This document shows, piece after piece, positions 36,092 to 47,561 of a DNA stretch of 64,000 nt. Source of the DNA: Argentina anserina (Eukaryota; Streptophyta; Magnoliopsida; Rosales; Rosaceae). Where the stretch lies: contig NC_065875.1 of NCBI RefSeq assembly GCF_933775445.1, positions 11,297,001-11,361,000 of the forward strand, in the 5' to 3' direction. Each line of letters opens with the position of its first letter. The first letter of the stretch is position 1. The notes under the pieces are model-generated. The model made no database searches. It was not told the DNA's origin and saw nothing but the letters and a program-made list of their open reading frames with translations. The position numbers and the translations under genes were made by a program.

Positions 36092-37727
36092 TCTTCTTAT
36101 TTTCAAATTTGATTGAAGAGATAACTAAAGAAAAAGAGATGGAGCCCAAGTCATGTAACAATTAAAGATGATCATTAAAGGCATAAAACATGACATGTTT
36201 TAGGGAATAAAACATGACATGTTTTAGGGAATAAAACATGGCATGTTTTAGGGAATAAAACATGGCATGATTTATGGATTAAAGTATGACATGTTTTAGG
36301 GAACAAAACATGGCATGATTTAAGGGAATAAAGCATTGCATTATAATATGAGGAAATATGCAACTACCCTCATTCTTTCCTCTATATATATATGGTTTCA
36401 TCTCTCAAATAATGACACTTCTCATTAGCATTCAAGAGCCAAAACTCTACCAAAACACCACCATAAATTTCCCTCACAAATTAGTCAAGCCGTCCACCCC
36501 AAAACTATCATCATCTCCACCGAGTTTCACTATTGAAGACACACCTCCAAGGTTCCTACAACGTGTGATTCTCGCAACTCATCTCCATGGTTTCGTCTAT
36601 TTGTGTTAATCTACAATTCTTTGTCTATGAAGATTGTAAGTTGTTATTTATGTGGAAATATTGGTTTTGTATTTGTTTTAGAATTTTCAGATTGTATTTG
36701 ATATTTTTTTTAGACTATACCGAATTTATGTTCTTATAATTATTGAAGTTTGTATTTTTATTGTTGTGTTCTAATCATCTTTCTCATACTTTTAGATAAT
36801 TTTCAGATATGTGCATATAGATTTAGTGCTTGGATGCAGTCCCTAAGATTGTGTTTGAGTGCTAAATTCATCAACCACCATGGCGTCAATATGGTTGATG
36901 AATCTAGCACTCAAACACAATCTTAGGAACTGCATCCAAGCACTAAATTCATATGCACATATCTGAAAATTATCTAAAAGTATGAGAAAGATGATTAGAA
37001 CACAACAATAGAAATACAAACTTCAGTAATTATAAAAACATAAATTCGGTATAGTCTAAAAAAAATATCAAATACAATCTGAAAATTCTAAAACAAATAC
37101 AAAACCAATATTTCCACATAAATAACAACTTACAATCTTCATAGACAAAGAATTGTAGATTAACACAAATAGACGAAGCCATGGAGATAAGTTGCGAGAA
37201 TCACACGTTGTAGGAACCTTGGAGGTGTGTCTTCAATAGTGAAACTCGGTGGAGATGATGATAGTTTTGGGGTGGACGGCTTGGCTAATTTGTGAGGGAA
37301 ATTTATGGTGGTGTTTTGGTAGAGTTTTGGCTCTTGAATGCTAATGAGAAGTGTCATTATTTGAGAGATGGAGCCATGTATATATAGAGGAAAGAATGAG
37401 GGTAGTTGCATATTTCCTCATATTATAATGCAATACTTTAATCCCTTAAATCATGCCATGTTTTGTTTCCTAAAACATGTCATACTTTAATCCCTAAAAC
37501 ATGTCATGTTTTATTCCCTAAAACATGCCATATTTTATGCCTTTAATGATCATCTTTAATTGTTGCATGACTTGGCTCTATCTATTTTTCTTTAATTATC
37601 TCTTCAATCAATTCTGAAAATAAGAAAATAAAATCATAAGAGATAATTAGTTTCAAAACCTAAGCAAAGTACAAATTGAGCTAAAAACATGTTCAGAACG
37701 TCGCACAAAGTGCTCCTATCAACACTT
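36092..37727. mobile_element. Inverted LTR dimer inserted in pol (giant palindrome)
   Basis: Two arms of roughly 740-780 bp are inverted copies of each other: left 36092-36877 and right about 36892-37630. They are separated by 14 bp (CCATGGCGTCAATA). On the right the LTR continues to 37727 with TGTTGATAGGAGCACTTTGT, nearly the start of the LTR at 2628. Both arms end inwards at ATTCATCA, as that LTR does. After the left-arm end comes TGGCG, the first bases of the same primer-binding site. So two LTRs of an Athila-related family meet head to head at the primer site. The left arm lacks its first ~97 bp. Each arm has a TATA-like run (CTCTATATATA). The dimer replaces protease and the start of RT of the host element. 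Confidence 0.85.
36181..36335. repeat. 27-bp tandem repeats with internal palindrome
   Basis: The unit AAACATGACATGTTTTAGGG (plus AATA and variants) occurs about six times in the left arm of the dimer. The right arm (37440-37540) has fewer copies, so the arms have changed in repeat number since they formed. Confidence 0.8.
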
Positions 37728-37999
37728 GACTTGCACCTATTTCTCTTGCTTCAGGCTTCTCGTCTTCTTTGGAGCTGACTTCACAACTTGTGGCCATTGA
37801 AGTAACCTTCGATTGTTTTGTAGGCAAGTGTTCTTTTGACAACTTCCGGCGAAGAGGCTTCCACAAATATGGAACGACTTTCGTCTCAAAACGTCCTCGT
37901 CCGTTCTCCTCCCGTCGTAGAGGTGATTTCTTATGGCTTGGTTGGGCAATCGGTGAATTTTACATCATACTTTTGCGAGTTCTTCTTCGGGTGACCAAT

Positions 38000-39920
38000 A
38001 CTCATCCTTCATCAACGACATTAGAGGCAACTTGGGGGCTAGGCGTGGAAGCATGACATTCTTTAACTTCTTTGGTCTTCTTATGTTCACGCGCCTCCTT
38101 CGTGAAACAGAACAGTGCTTTCATCGGGTGAAAATGGAGTGGAACTGGCTCGAATGACCCGAATGTTACGGTAGTGTAATTGACTTCAGCAACGTCATCA
38201 ACGTCCAGCTCAATCTTCCCTTGCTTGGCGAGGTTCATTATCAAATCCATGAGAACAAAGCACTTCTCTATAGGGTGACTAACGAGGCGATGGTATTTAC
38301 AATACTTTGGATCATTGACACGATGCATTTCTTCTGGACGCTTGCACTCCGGAAGATCTATTATCTTGTTTTCGAGCAGATCCTCTAACATGCCTGCCAC
38401 ATCAGAGTCTGGGGACGGGTATGTCTATCGCTCCATCTCCTTCAATGTGCGTTTACTCCTATCGTAGGTTCAAAGAGGTTCCACCTTATTGAACTCTTTC
38501 TTATCCCGTGTAGAGATCTTAACCGGTGCAGTATTGATGACCATTGATTCTTTAGAAGGCTTCTTCACAACTTTGTCAAATCTGCTTCCGAAGACTTTGT
38601 CTTTTCGTTAGTCAACCAGGGACTCATTCTTTCCCTTATGACTTGTCAAGCTTAGCTCTATGTCGTGGGCTCGAGTAGCCAACTCTTCGAAAGAACGAGG
38701 CTTGATTTCTTGCAAGATGTATAGCAAATCAAAGTGCATGCCTTGGATACACATTTCAACGGCTGACACCTCTGACAGTCGGTCCTTGCAATCAAGGCTA
38801 AGTAAGCGTCATCTATTGATGTAGCCAATCGCAGGTTCATCCTTTTGTTACTTCGTGTTAGTTAGCTCCATCATGCTCACCGTCTGCCTTGTACTATAGA
38901 ATCGATTAAGAAACTCGCGCTCCATTTGGTCTCAACTGTCAACATACTCTGGCTCTAAGTCGGTATACCACTCGAAGGCATTTCGCTTCAATGAGCGAAC
39001 AAACTGCTTAACAAGGTGATCGCCTTCTGTCCCAGCGTTACTGCAAGTCTCCACAAAGTGGGCGACGTGTTACTTTGGGATCCCTTTACCTTCAAATTGT
39101 TGGAAATTTGGTGGCTGATATCCCAACGGCATCCTTAAGCTGTCGATCCTCTTAGTGTAAGGTTTGGAGTAAGTGAGGGAGTCACGAGAAGGACCTCCAT
39201 ATTGAGCCCGAATTGAGTTGGTGATGATGTCCTGCAATTGCTGGAGTGATAAGGAACCAAGCGAGTCGCCATCGTTCTTGGACGTTTCTCCTTTTTCATT
39301 TACTTTGCTCCTTCCAGGCAACCCTTTGGTGGAGTTCTCATCATTGTGATCTTCTAACTTGCTATAGAGCTCAGCGGTTTGCACATCCTTTTCTTCAACC
39401 GTTCGGGTGAGCTTTTCAACCATCTCCAACAGATTGGAGAGTTGCTCCTCGATCGTGGATGCCCCCGTCACCAAGACTTGCGCATTGTTAGAAGAGGATT
39501 CATGTGCCATAGAACAAAAGTTATCGCCATGTTCTTTGGGCTTTCATGGTATGATGTCGTGCTTGATTTGTCATCAGAGAAAACGTCTTCTAGGATAGGG
39601 TCGTGACCATGAACGGATAGAGGATATCGCTCTTTTGGCTCCTGCTCTTTTGACACTTGCTTCTTCCCACTTTGAGAGGCACGCTCTATTTCTCCCAAGC
39701 TCTCCAAGGTGATGACTGGTTGACGAGGCTTAATAGCAAGTGCCATAAAGGTTGTGGGTTGAGCTCTAGCCACGCTCCGGGTGACAAGGGCAATCAGTTC
39801 ACTCTTTGATTAGGAGAATGTTTGTTTGGATTTCTTGACCAGCTCGACCTCTCCGCTTAACCTTGCGGTTGTGGATTTGGATTTCGTCGATGGAACGGCT
39901 TGGTTGTTCTTAGAAGCCAT
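38000..39920 (-). pseudogene. Tat-element gag, interrupted
   Basis: The minus strand starts with MASKNNQAVPSTKSKS at 39920. Further on are MAHESSSNNAQVLVTGAS (39510), SLQQLQDIITNSIRAQYGG, LGYQPPNFQQFEGKG (capsid start), KRNAFEWYTDLEP and EFLNRFYSTRQTVSM, and a C-terminal part (38400-38002) with KYCKYHRLVSHPIEKCF, the CxxH...C segment typical of these gags. Several stops break the frame, so this is a non-functional copy of the structural protein. Confidence 0.88.
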
Positions 39921-39973
39921 CGTACAAACGAAATTGAAGGTTTCTTCGGAAAAGGAGATAAGAGGCCAAAAAT

Positions 39974-39992
39974 GTCCCACTGGGCGTGCCAA
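39974..39992 (-). other. Primer-binding site of the Tat element
   Basis: Directly inside the 5' LTR the minus strand reads TTGGCACGCCCAGTGGGAC, starting with TGG as primer sites do. I do not assign the tRNA. Confidence 0.65.
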
Positions 39993-39994
39993 TT

Positions 39995-40859
39995 TGTAGA
40001 ACGAGAATCTGAAAACAAACGAGAATGCAAACACGTGTACAAATAAAAAATGTGATTTATTTATAATCAAGTGTGGGGTTACAATCTTTGTGAACTCCTC
40101 TGATTCTATCTCTATATTTGACTTGGCTCAAGGGTGACGTGCACTTGATCTTGAGAATTGAGTTTGATTTGGATTTGGATTTGATAAAGAACGAACGATT
40201 TAGTAGCTTGATGATTCTTCGTGGACTTGAGTTCGGATTTGGACTTGATGAAGAACGATCGATTTGGCAGCTTGATGATTCTTTGTGGACTTGAGTTTGA
40301 ATTTGGATTTGATGAAGAACAATCGATTTGGCAGCTTGATGATTCTTCGTGGACTTAGGAGACTTCGGGATTTGTCGAGAGTGATCTTGCTCAAGTGATT
40401 TTCTCTCTTCTTCTCAAGTCTCCTCTCTTCATGTTGGAAGGGGTATTTATAGTGTCAAGACTTCTATTTTATAGAATATTTTAATGACACTAAAATAATA
40501 AATTTATTTAATTGTATAATTAAATCAATATGTATTTTCTGATTAATTTAAAATTAGTTATTCTCATAACTAAATTAAACAGATTCAAATAATTGATTTA
40601 ATTATAACCGTTAAGGAATTTATTAATTTAATCTAATGTCCGATTACCATTTCGAATCGTCAATGACATTCAATTTTCGATTTAAGTCGAAATTACATAG
40701 TTTTGATTACGATCATCCATTTATGTGCTGACACGAGTTTTATTCGGATCCACACCAGTTTTGTTGACTTTTGGACCACGTATGAAATTTTGTCGGGCTC
40801 TTGGTCGATTTAATCATTTAATGAAGATGATTTACTTCATTAAATTTCATGTGTCTACA
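39995..40859 (-). repeat. 5' LTR (865 bp)
   Basis: Contains three tandem copies of a ~63-bp unit (TTTGATGAAGAACGATCGAT, then TTGGCAGCTTGATGATTC and TTCGTGGACTTGAG). The 3' LTR has two, which accounts for the whole 63-bp length difference. Confidence 0.92.
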
Positions 40860-40864
40860 AAACG

Positions 40865-41539
40865 CAAATTTGAAACCTGACCCTCAAAAAGTATAACGAA
40901 AACGTAAAAAGCTTAACTTATATAAACCATATAAAGCCGAGAATACCGAAATTGCTGCACAATGCTGGTTTCCAATATTTGTAAAGTATATCTCTAATCT
41001 TTAAAATGCTGGAGTTCAATTCAGCCTCAAAACTCAATTTTCACTAAACTACATGAGCATGTAACACCATTACTTTCATAACAAAACAACCCGACACTAG
41101 CTACAATCCACTAAAACCGATCATTACACAATCCCAGAAAACTCTAAGCTCAAAACTTCCCTATTTCATGGACCCAAATTCAACCTATAAACAAATTCAA
41201 CATAAAGATTCAACACATTCAACCTAATGACCAATGTTATTAGTTTGACAAATGGCAATTGACACTTAGGTGCCCCTATACATAGTTGAAGGCTGAAAGG
41301 CACTGCGTCTAATGGTGACCACATAAAATAGAGCATGACAATCAATGGCGGATCTAGGATTGAAATATAGAGTTGCCTTTAGTATGGCCGAAGCTAGTAT
41401 ATAACCATGCAATTTAGACATCAATGAGTCTTCAAAAATCAAAATGGGTGTCAATGAAGTAGAAGAATATTTTGAAAATCGAAGATAAATTAAAATACAC
41501 AAAAAAATTTTATTAAATTTATTAAATTGAAACTCTCAA
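40865..41539. other. Intergenic, nothing recognised
   Basis: AT-rich sequence directly right of the Tat element target site. No gene was recognised. Confidence 0.4.
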
Positions 41540-43390
41540 TAACTCTCACTTTTTTTTAAGGATGAATTCATTCATTGAAAGCGCACATGCATGCTAAGAT
41601 GGTCATTACATATCCACCCGCTATCACCTGTGCAGGATAGACAAAGCGTCATGATGTAAACACCATAGTGATACATAGGATAGACCATCTATCTAAAAGA
41701 TGAGGACCGATGCAAGGAAAAATGAAAAAGCTAATCTCATACCAACAAGGAATGAGACTAACAAAGAAGACAAACCAACGAAACAAAAACTAGAAAACAA
41801 AACAAAATAAAAGACTCCTCCACAACCCAAACAAAGGGATTAAGTGGATTAAACTTAACAAAATTAAACTCTCCTTGCCCTTAGAGTTAGGGCTTGTAGT
41901 CTTCACTGACACCTGAAAGCTCAGCTCCAAAGGCACAAAATTCTTCTTCTAAGTTTTTGGCTTTTTATTTTGATTACCAGGAGGACGCCTCAACTTAACT
42001 CTTCTCAGACTCTTCTCAACATGTGGTAAGGTCGGCCGCACCTGCTTCAGACTAGAGGGTGATGGTACTCCACCAAAGGATTAAAAAAGCCCAGTAAAAG
42101 ACTGAATAACAGGCTTAGAATCAGTCAACAGATTCAGTCCCAAAAGAATTTGCAGCCCTATTACAACTAGGCCCAACGAATGGCCTAGTCCAACCATCAG
42201 CCTCATTCAACTCAACAGCCCCAGTCAACCCCATAGCCCTAGTCAAACCATCTTTGACCTATCTTCTCCCGCCGAAATTATCAGAAGATCTTCAACCCCC
42301 CGTGTGTCTCCTTCCTTAAGAGCAGGGGCGGATCTAGCCTATTTTTTGAGTGACTCAAGCATCCCCAAGCTCAAGACAAGGAAAAAAAATTAGGTTTTAA
42401 ATCTTTTATTTTTGGAATTCTCCTAATCTCCTTAGCCAAGCATTCCCAAATAACCAACCCTACGTACTTATTTGTTTCCCATTTAAACCTTACCTTCTTC
42501 CTCAATAGCGGGTTCTTAGCCAAATATCTCTTATTCTAGAATGCTAGCTAGGTTAATTACTAGCTAGTACGTTGCTTATTTATTTAAATGTTTATTTGTG
42601 TTAGATTTAAATGTAAACCGTTTTGTCGGATATATATGAGTATTATTATTCAATGGTTATAGGTGTCTATTAGACTAAAATGACAAATTTGAGTCAAAAT
42701 CAAAGTGTTCGAAAAAAAAATTACTTCATGGTTTTATGAAATGAGAGTCTACAAGTCCAGATCTAAATTATATTCATTTCTTATCTTTCCTAAGATTTAT
42801 TGATCAATTGCGATCTTTAATTCAATTTCCATTGGTTATTTCTTAACCTTTCGAACCGCTAATAAAATACTAGCTCTTGTAAATGATTTTGGATTACAAT
42901 GTGCTACATGAATATTTATTTAGTTAGTTTATGTTATTTGTATATATACATTAGAAGAGTAAGCCTCATTACATTCATTGACTAGGTAGATCGATTTTGA
43001 TTTCAATTAGTAAAATTCTTTCGCACCGTTGAGATTCTCCATTATCTTTTTATCATTAAGTTTAAGCATCCCCAATGATCCAATCCTGGATCTGCCACTA
43101 TCCTCCGGTTCCACCTCGACCTCCACCGCCGACACAAGCTCTGCCTCCTTCTGATACACCTTCCTAGGAGATTGCACCACCCCAAGAGATCTCTTCTCTG
43201 ACGCCCCTGGCTTTTGCACCACCGACGACGAGTCTGGCTGCCCTTCACCACCCACAGACTTTTCCAACCTCACCGGCCTACAACAAGTCCCTTGTCGCAA
43301 CTCCGACCTCCATGGCCGAACAAGCCGCAATCTTGGCAAATACCATGGCAACGCTCATATTTGAAACATTGCTAGAAAAACCCTAGCAAA
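41540..43390 (-). pseudogene. LINE ORF1-like remnant (DUF4283-type), split
   Basis: The minus strand at 42060-41980 encodes SLKQVRPTLPHVEKSLRRVK then LRRPPGNQNKKPK, a basic C-terminal end like that of plant non-LTR retrotransposon ORF1 proteins. On the other side of an inserted element, the frame 43351-43110 (MPWYLPRLRLVRPWRSELRQ, and ESVGGEGQPDSSSVV-like text in neighbouring frames) could be an upstream part. Stops are numerous. Family assignment is tentative. Confidence 0.4.
42323..43100. mobile_element. Non-autonomous DNA element with CAGGGGCGGATCT ends
   Basis: The left end is CAGGGGCGGATCTAGCCTA; the right end reverse-complemented is TAGTGGCAGATCCAGGATTG. Near both ends GCATCCCCAA occurs (42359 and 43069). 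The GGGGCGGATC terminus is common in plant MITEs, often of hAT type. I see no matching target duplication (left CTTAAGAG, right TCCTCCGG). The interior is AT-rich and non-coding. Confidence 0.6.
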
Positions 43391-43930
43391 AGACCGCCGT
43401 AAGAGTTTTCATATTCAATATATAAGGGGGAAGAAGATTAAAAGAGTTGTATTTTGAAAGATTTTTGATAATTCAATAATTAAAAGATCATCTTGTAGTG
43501 AAAATGCATAATAAACCCCAAATTTTATACACATATTTTAGATAGTACTAATATAGTAAAAACATTTGGCTCAAAATACTAGCATAGGCTCCAGCCCTGA
43601 AGTCCAAGGTTTGGTTCTGTTTAGGTTGGTGATCCAATTAAGGGGCAGAGGATATTGTTCTCTATATATATCTCTAATCTTGCAGAGACGTACTTAGAGT
43701 TTGAGAGTTTATCAGTGATATTGGTTTGTGTCAATATTACTGTGATCTGCATATTCAAAACTCTATGAGCTTTTAGGTTTTTTTTCTTGTTATTGCAATC
43801 TTCACTTGTGTGTTTGATTCAGGGATAGATCTCTTAAACGCAATCAAGTTGCACTCTTTGAAGTAAAGGATTATGAAACTTAGTGTATTTGATCTAGACA
43901 CAGTTGATAATCTTGTTAGCAAGTGTTTCT

Positions 43931-44260
43931 AGTCAAGAGATTCAGTTGTTGAACTTAAATCTCTACTTGTATTTTGTACTTTTTTTTTTTAATTCACGGC
44001 AAGAACATGTCCTTTTCGGGGCCCCCAATGTTCATGAGCACTCAGTTGCGCGAACGGAGGGCAGTCCACAACCGGAGCTCCAGAGTATCCCCACAGCCGA
44101 AGGTAATACCTCCAGTATGAGACTAATCCATGCAGGGGCTTATGTGAAATGGTTCTAGTCCGGTATTGTACATGAGCGCCCTAGCCACAGTAATGTCCTC
44201 ATCCCGGTATTGCTAGTAAAGAGATTCAATTGTTAAATCTATACTTGTATTTTGTACTCT
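43931..44260. repeat. 45-bp direct repeat flanking a 230-bp segment
   Basis: AGTCAAGAGATTCAGTTGTT, then TCTACTTGTATTTTGTACT, ends near 43980. AGTAAAGAGATTCAATTGTT, then CTATACTTGTATTTTGTACT, starts near 44215. The middle segment (T-run, then GC-richer sequence with CCGGAGCTCCAGAGTATCCC) differs in composition from its surroundings. It may be a small insertion that duplicated its target, or a tandem duplication with later insertion. Confidence 0.6.
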
Positions 44261-44586
44261 TGATCAATTCAGTTTAGTGAATTACGTATGCACTACGTGA
44301 AACGTCTCGTAGTGGTTTTTACCTTTATGATTTCCACTTTAGTCAACAATTCTTGTATGTGATATAATTGCTTGTTGCGTTCAATTCATATTTACCTTTA
44401 CATGTACTTTCACACTAGTCACGTACATGCATTATATATACAAAGTAATGAATCTAATTGGTTATAGAGGCACAAGCTAGCTTGTCAACTATTAAGCAGT
44501 ACATCCATGAGGCACACCGCACACATGTATGCATGATCAACAATTCAACATGACCTTATTCTCCAAACCATTGACCATTCTTGTAG

Positions 44587-44704
44587 CCTTTTTATTACTT
44601 ATTGTTGCATGCATATATCGTTTTCTGCAATTAATTGGAGCTCTACCTTTTTATTACTTCTTGTTGCATGCATATATCGTTTTCTGCAATTAATTGGAGC
44701 TATA
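44587..44704. repeat. Tandem duplication, 59-bp unit
   Basis: CCTTTTTATTACTTATTGTT (44587) and CCTTTTTATTACTTCTTGTT (44646) begin two units. Both contain GCATGCATATATCGTTTTCT and GCAATTAATTGGAGCT, with only two or so differences. Confidence 0.9.
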
Positions 44705-45894
44705 CCTCTCTTTGGCTTGCTAATTGCTATTGCATATCAACCTGATTATGTTGTTTTGAAAGGCTAATTCCCTAACTCATTTAGGTTAATTGAACAAAAT
44801 TTACCTGGAATCCGAAAAAGAAAAATATGAAGAATTCAGGTAACCCAACATCTGGACTCTGGAGTCCACAACTGCTCTACTTACTATATGTACAGGAAGA
44901 AGTATTTTCTTCATCATTAGAATGAGAATAAACTACGAATACGGAAGTTAAACCAGAAAACATGCATACATGCGAATGCCAATAACTAAGCTAGGTAGAT
45001 AGGCCGACCAACTAAACTATAAATATATTTGCCCTGCATTTTCCAGGATGTGCATAGCTAGGCTAATAACTCCAACACACGCGTATGCATACCTAACTAC
45101 AAAATTCCAATGTGTTCTCTAGTATTGTTTTTGGATGATTCTTCGTGTGATGTGATCTCAACATCTTCCAGTCAATTGCCACAACTTCACAAGCTTCTCA
45201 TCATCAATCTCTATATTAATATATTGTGGACCTAAATTAAAGAGTAGTCCCAAAATTAATATATTGAGTTGATGCGATGGCGTTCATTATTGCACCAGGA
45301 CCCGGCCCCTAGCTGCAAATTATTGATACCACTTGACAGATTTTCATGGTGTCCAGTTCACGTTCAAAATCATGCCTAGAATGACACATCGGCACTGGCT
45401 GGACACACTCAGAACTGACTAGTTTTGTTTTGTACATTTATTTTCACGTTGTTGTTGTGTGTTGTGAATGTAATCGTAGATTTTGCTTTCTTCTTTATTA
45501 GCTTCTGTATGCAGAATAACAGTGCTAGCTCTTTGGTTGCTAGATATGAGCTATATGGAGAATTGGCTTTTTGTAATTGAAAAAAAAAATGTAAATCTCA
45601 CTTTTCGTCTGCAATACATATATACAAGGTGATACAATTGCATGTATATCTTCTAGAAGAAAGCACTCACATGTATTAAGTGGTTACGATGATCTAACAC
45701 AAGCAAAATTACCATCTTTCTAGAAATGAAGTACGACAAAGCCGATTCTAGAAGAAAAGTCACATCATGCATAGATCATTAGATGTGTCCGACATCAAAA
45801 TTATTCGCTGCCAGTGGTTGTAATTTATGTATTTATTTTAGAACTCATAAGAAAAAAAAAGACAAAATTAAAAAAACGGTAACAGAGTCATGGT

Positions 45895-46675
45895 AAAAGT
45901 TATTTAACTTTCAAATTCATCACATTGGTATATGAAATTTTTCATCTGACCCAACTTATATACACGCCAAAAAACAGTAACAAAGTATGCCATTATCAAA
46001 TTTATGAAGGATACAAATGTATCATCTGACCCAACTCATTCCGTCAGATCTGCTCTCTCTCTCTCTCTCTCTCCATAACTTTTCCACTCTATCTGCCATG
46101 GCTGACAACTTGGTAGAAAATAGCAGAAAGAGAAAATAAGAAGAATGGAGAAAGAAGCCACCATCTCAATCGGTACGACTGGACGAAGGATATTAAGAGA
46201 GCATGTGATTCACAGCGGCTCCCGTGAGAGAGAAAGAGGCTCTCAAACATCAATGGCCCAAATCCTTGCGGCCCTCGTCGCCGATTCACAACGTACTCCC
46301 GTGTGAGAGAAAGAGAGAAAGAGGTCGGGTGCGGCAATCAGATCTAAAAATCTAATATGGCACAACCACTTCTTTTGTGGGTTTGGTGACGATCTGCACT
46401 TTGAGAGTTGATATGGGTCTTAATTGACATTTTTGTTTTGGGAAGATGTTTATTTATCTGTGTGGATTATGGAGAGGAAAAATAAAAAAGTAAGAGAAGC
46501 GAAAAATCCAAAGTTTTTCTTTGTTTTCTCCACACAAGTGACGAAATTACCCTAAGAATATGACGGAAAATATACAAACTAACGGATTAAATAACGGAAT
46601 GTATTAAAAGTGTATTAAAATAAGTAGTTTATGTACCAATATAATAGTTTTAAAAGTTAAGTAACTATAATTATT
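45895..46675. mobile_element. Candidate inverted-repeat DNA element
   Basis: The left side AGTTATTTAACTTTCAAA, then CACATTGGTATATGAAA, is mirrored by the reverse complement of the right side, AGTTACTTAACTTTTAAAAC then ATATTGGTACATAAACT. Inner sequence near both ends includes CCGTCA/TGACGG. A CT microsatellite (46050-46072) and an 82-codon minus ORF lie inside. No target duplication was identified, so the borders are approximate. Confidence 0.45.
46050..46072. repeat. (CT)n microsatellite
   Basis: Eleven or so uninterrupted CT dinucleotides, within the candidate inverted-repeat element. Confidence 0.9.
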
Positions 46676-47428
46676 AGGACAAAAGTTCGTATAATATTCT
46701 TAAAATTTTTCAAAAAGAAAATGTGTTTGCCTACACATGATTTTGTACGTAGTTGAAGCAATAACATTGATTTCTAAATGATGCAGCAAAACTATCAACA
46801 ATGACATCTTTGAATCTATAAGATTATCTTGAATTTAAAGTTCTTTTGAAATCATTAGAAAATTGAGTTAATCTGAAATATAATGGTTAAAGCAGCCACA
46901 AGAGGTGGCTTAATAATTGAAACAAAATCTTATGACGCTAAAATTAAGCGTAACCAAACCCATGATCAAAAGAAACTAAGTTCAAAACAAAATGAACCTA
47001 AAATAATTGGTGATAAGAAAAACACTAAAATATATGTTTTCGAGGGCTTAAACTACATTGGATGGCGTAAAAAACCCACACGTCGCGGCAAAACTACGTT
47101 CTTAATTTCTGATACCGTTTCCTATTCGAAACCATATCATTGTTCTAATAGAGGCCTTCATTTTCTTATGACGGTCCATCTGGTCTTCAATTCTTGTTGT
47201 CATCTATAATCCATCATTGCAATAATTCGATAACAATTTGTTCGCCTAACTGATCTAATCGTTCCACAAGTTATTCCATTTATGGCTCATGCTTAGAATA
47301 GTGATCTAGGGGTATACTTTGCCCTCCAAGCCTGCATGCAGTACTAGTGCAAATCTGTGATTGCGATCGGTATCAACCGGTTCACTACCGTTGTTCAATA
47401 TCAAGCTACCAGTCAACCTAATTTTTAT

Positions 47429-47437
47429 TATATATAT
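47429..47437 (+). promoter_or_regulatory. Candidate TATA box of the first UGT gene
   Basis: TATATATAT about 125 bp upstream of the first ATG, the best TATA match in the leader region. Confidence 0.45.
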
Positions 47438-47561
47438 CACTTAGAGATCTCTAATTAAGCATTCAATCACAATACATACAGTTGCTTCTTGCATGTTATT
47501 CCATTCTTACTGTGGGGGAAAATAGATTAGAGTTAGCTTAGCCAGAATAGGAAATTGAACA

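Larger units (their letters stand above)
27552..40859 (-). mobile_element. Tat-type Ty3 retrotransposon with extra genes (13.3 kb)
   Basis: The LTRs at 39995-40859 (5') and 27552-28353 (3') run TGTAGACAC...TTCTACA on the minus strand. The target duplication AAACG (27547-27551 and 40860-40864) is perfect. The minus strand carries gag, RT, RNase H, a second (archaeal-type) RNase H and integrase. The dual RNase H and the long 3' region mark the Tat/Ogre/Retand group. The 3' region holds an antisense plant-mobile-domain ORF (29784-32861) and an NT-C2 gene fragment (28711-29245). An inverted LTR dimer (36092-37727) interrupts pol. Confidence 0.93.

Noticed and set aside
43007..43351. 114-codon minus ORF taken as an independent gene
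   Set aside because: It runs across the border of a MITE (43100), so the frame is a chance fusion of element and flanking remnant.
46883..47209. 108-codon plus ORF, lysine-rich
   Set aside because: Starts are AT-driven and no domain is visible. It lies in repeat-rich DNA upstream of the UGT gene, so it is not supported as a gene.
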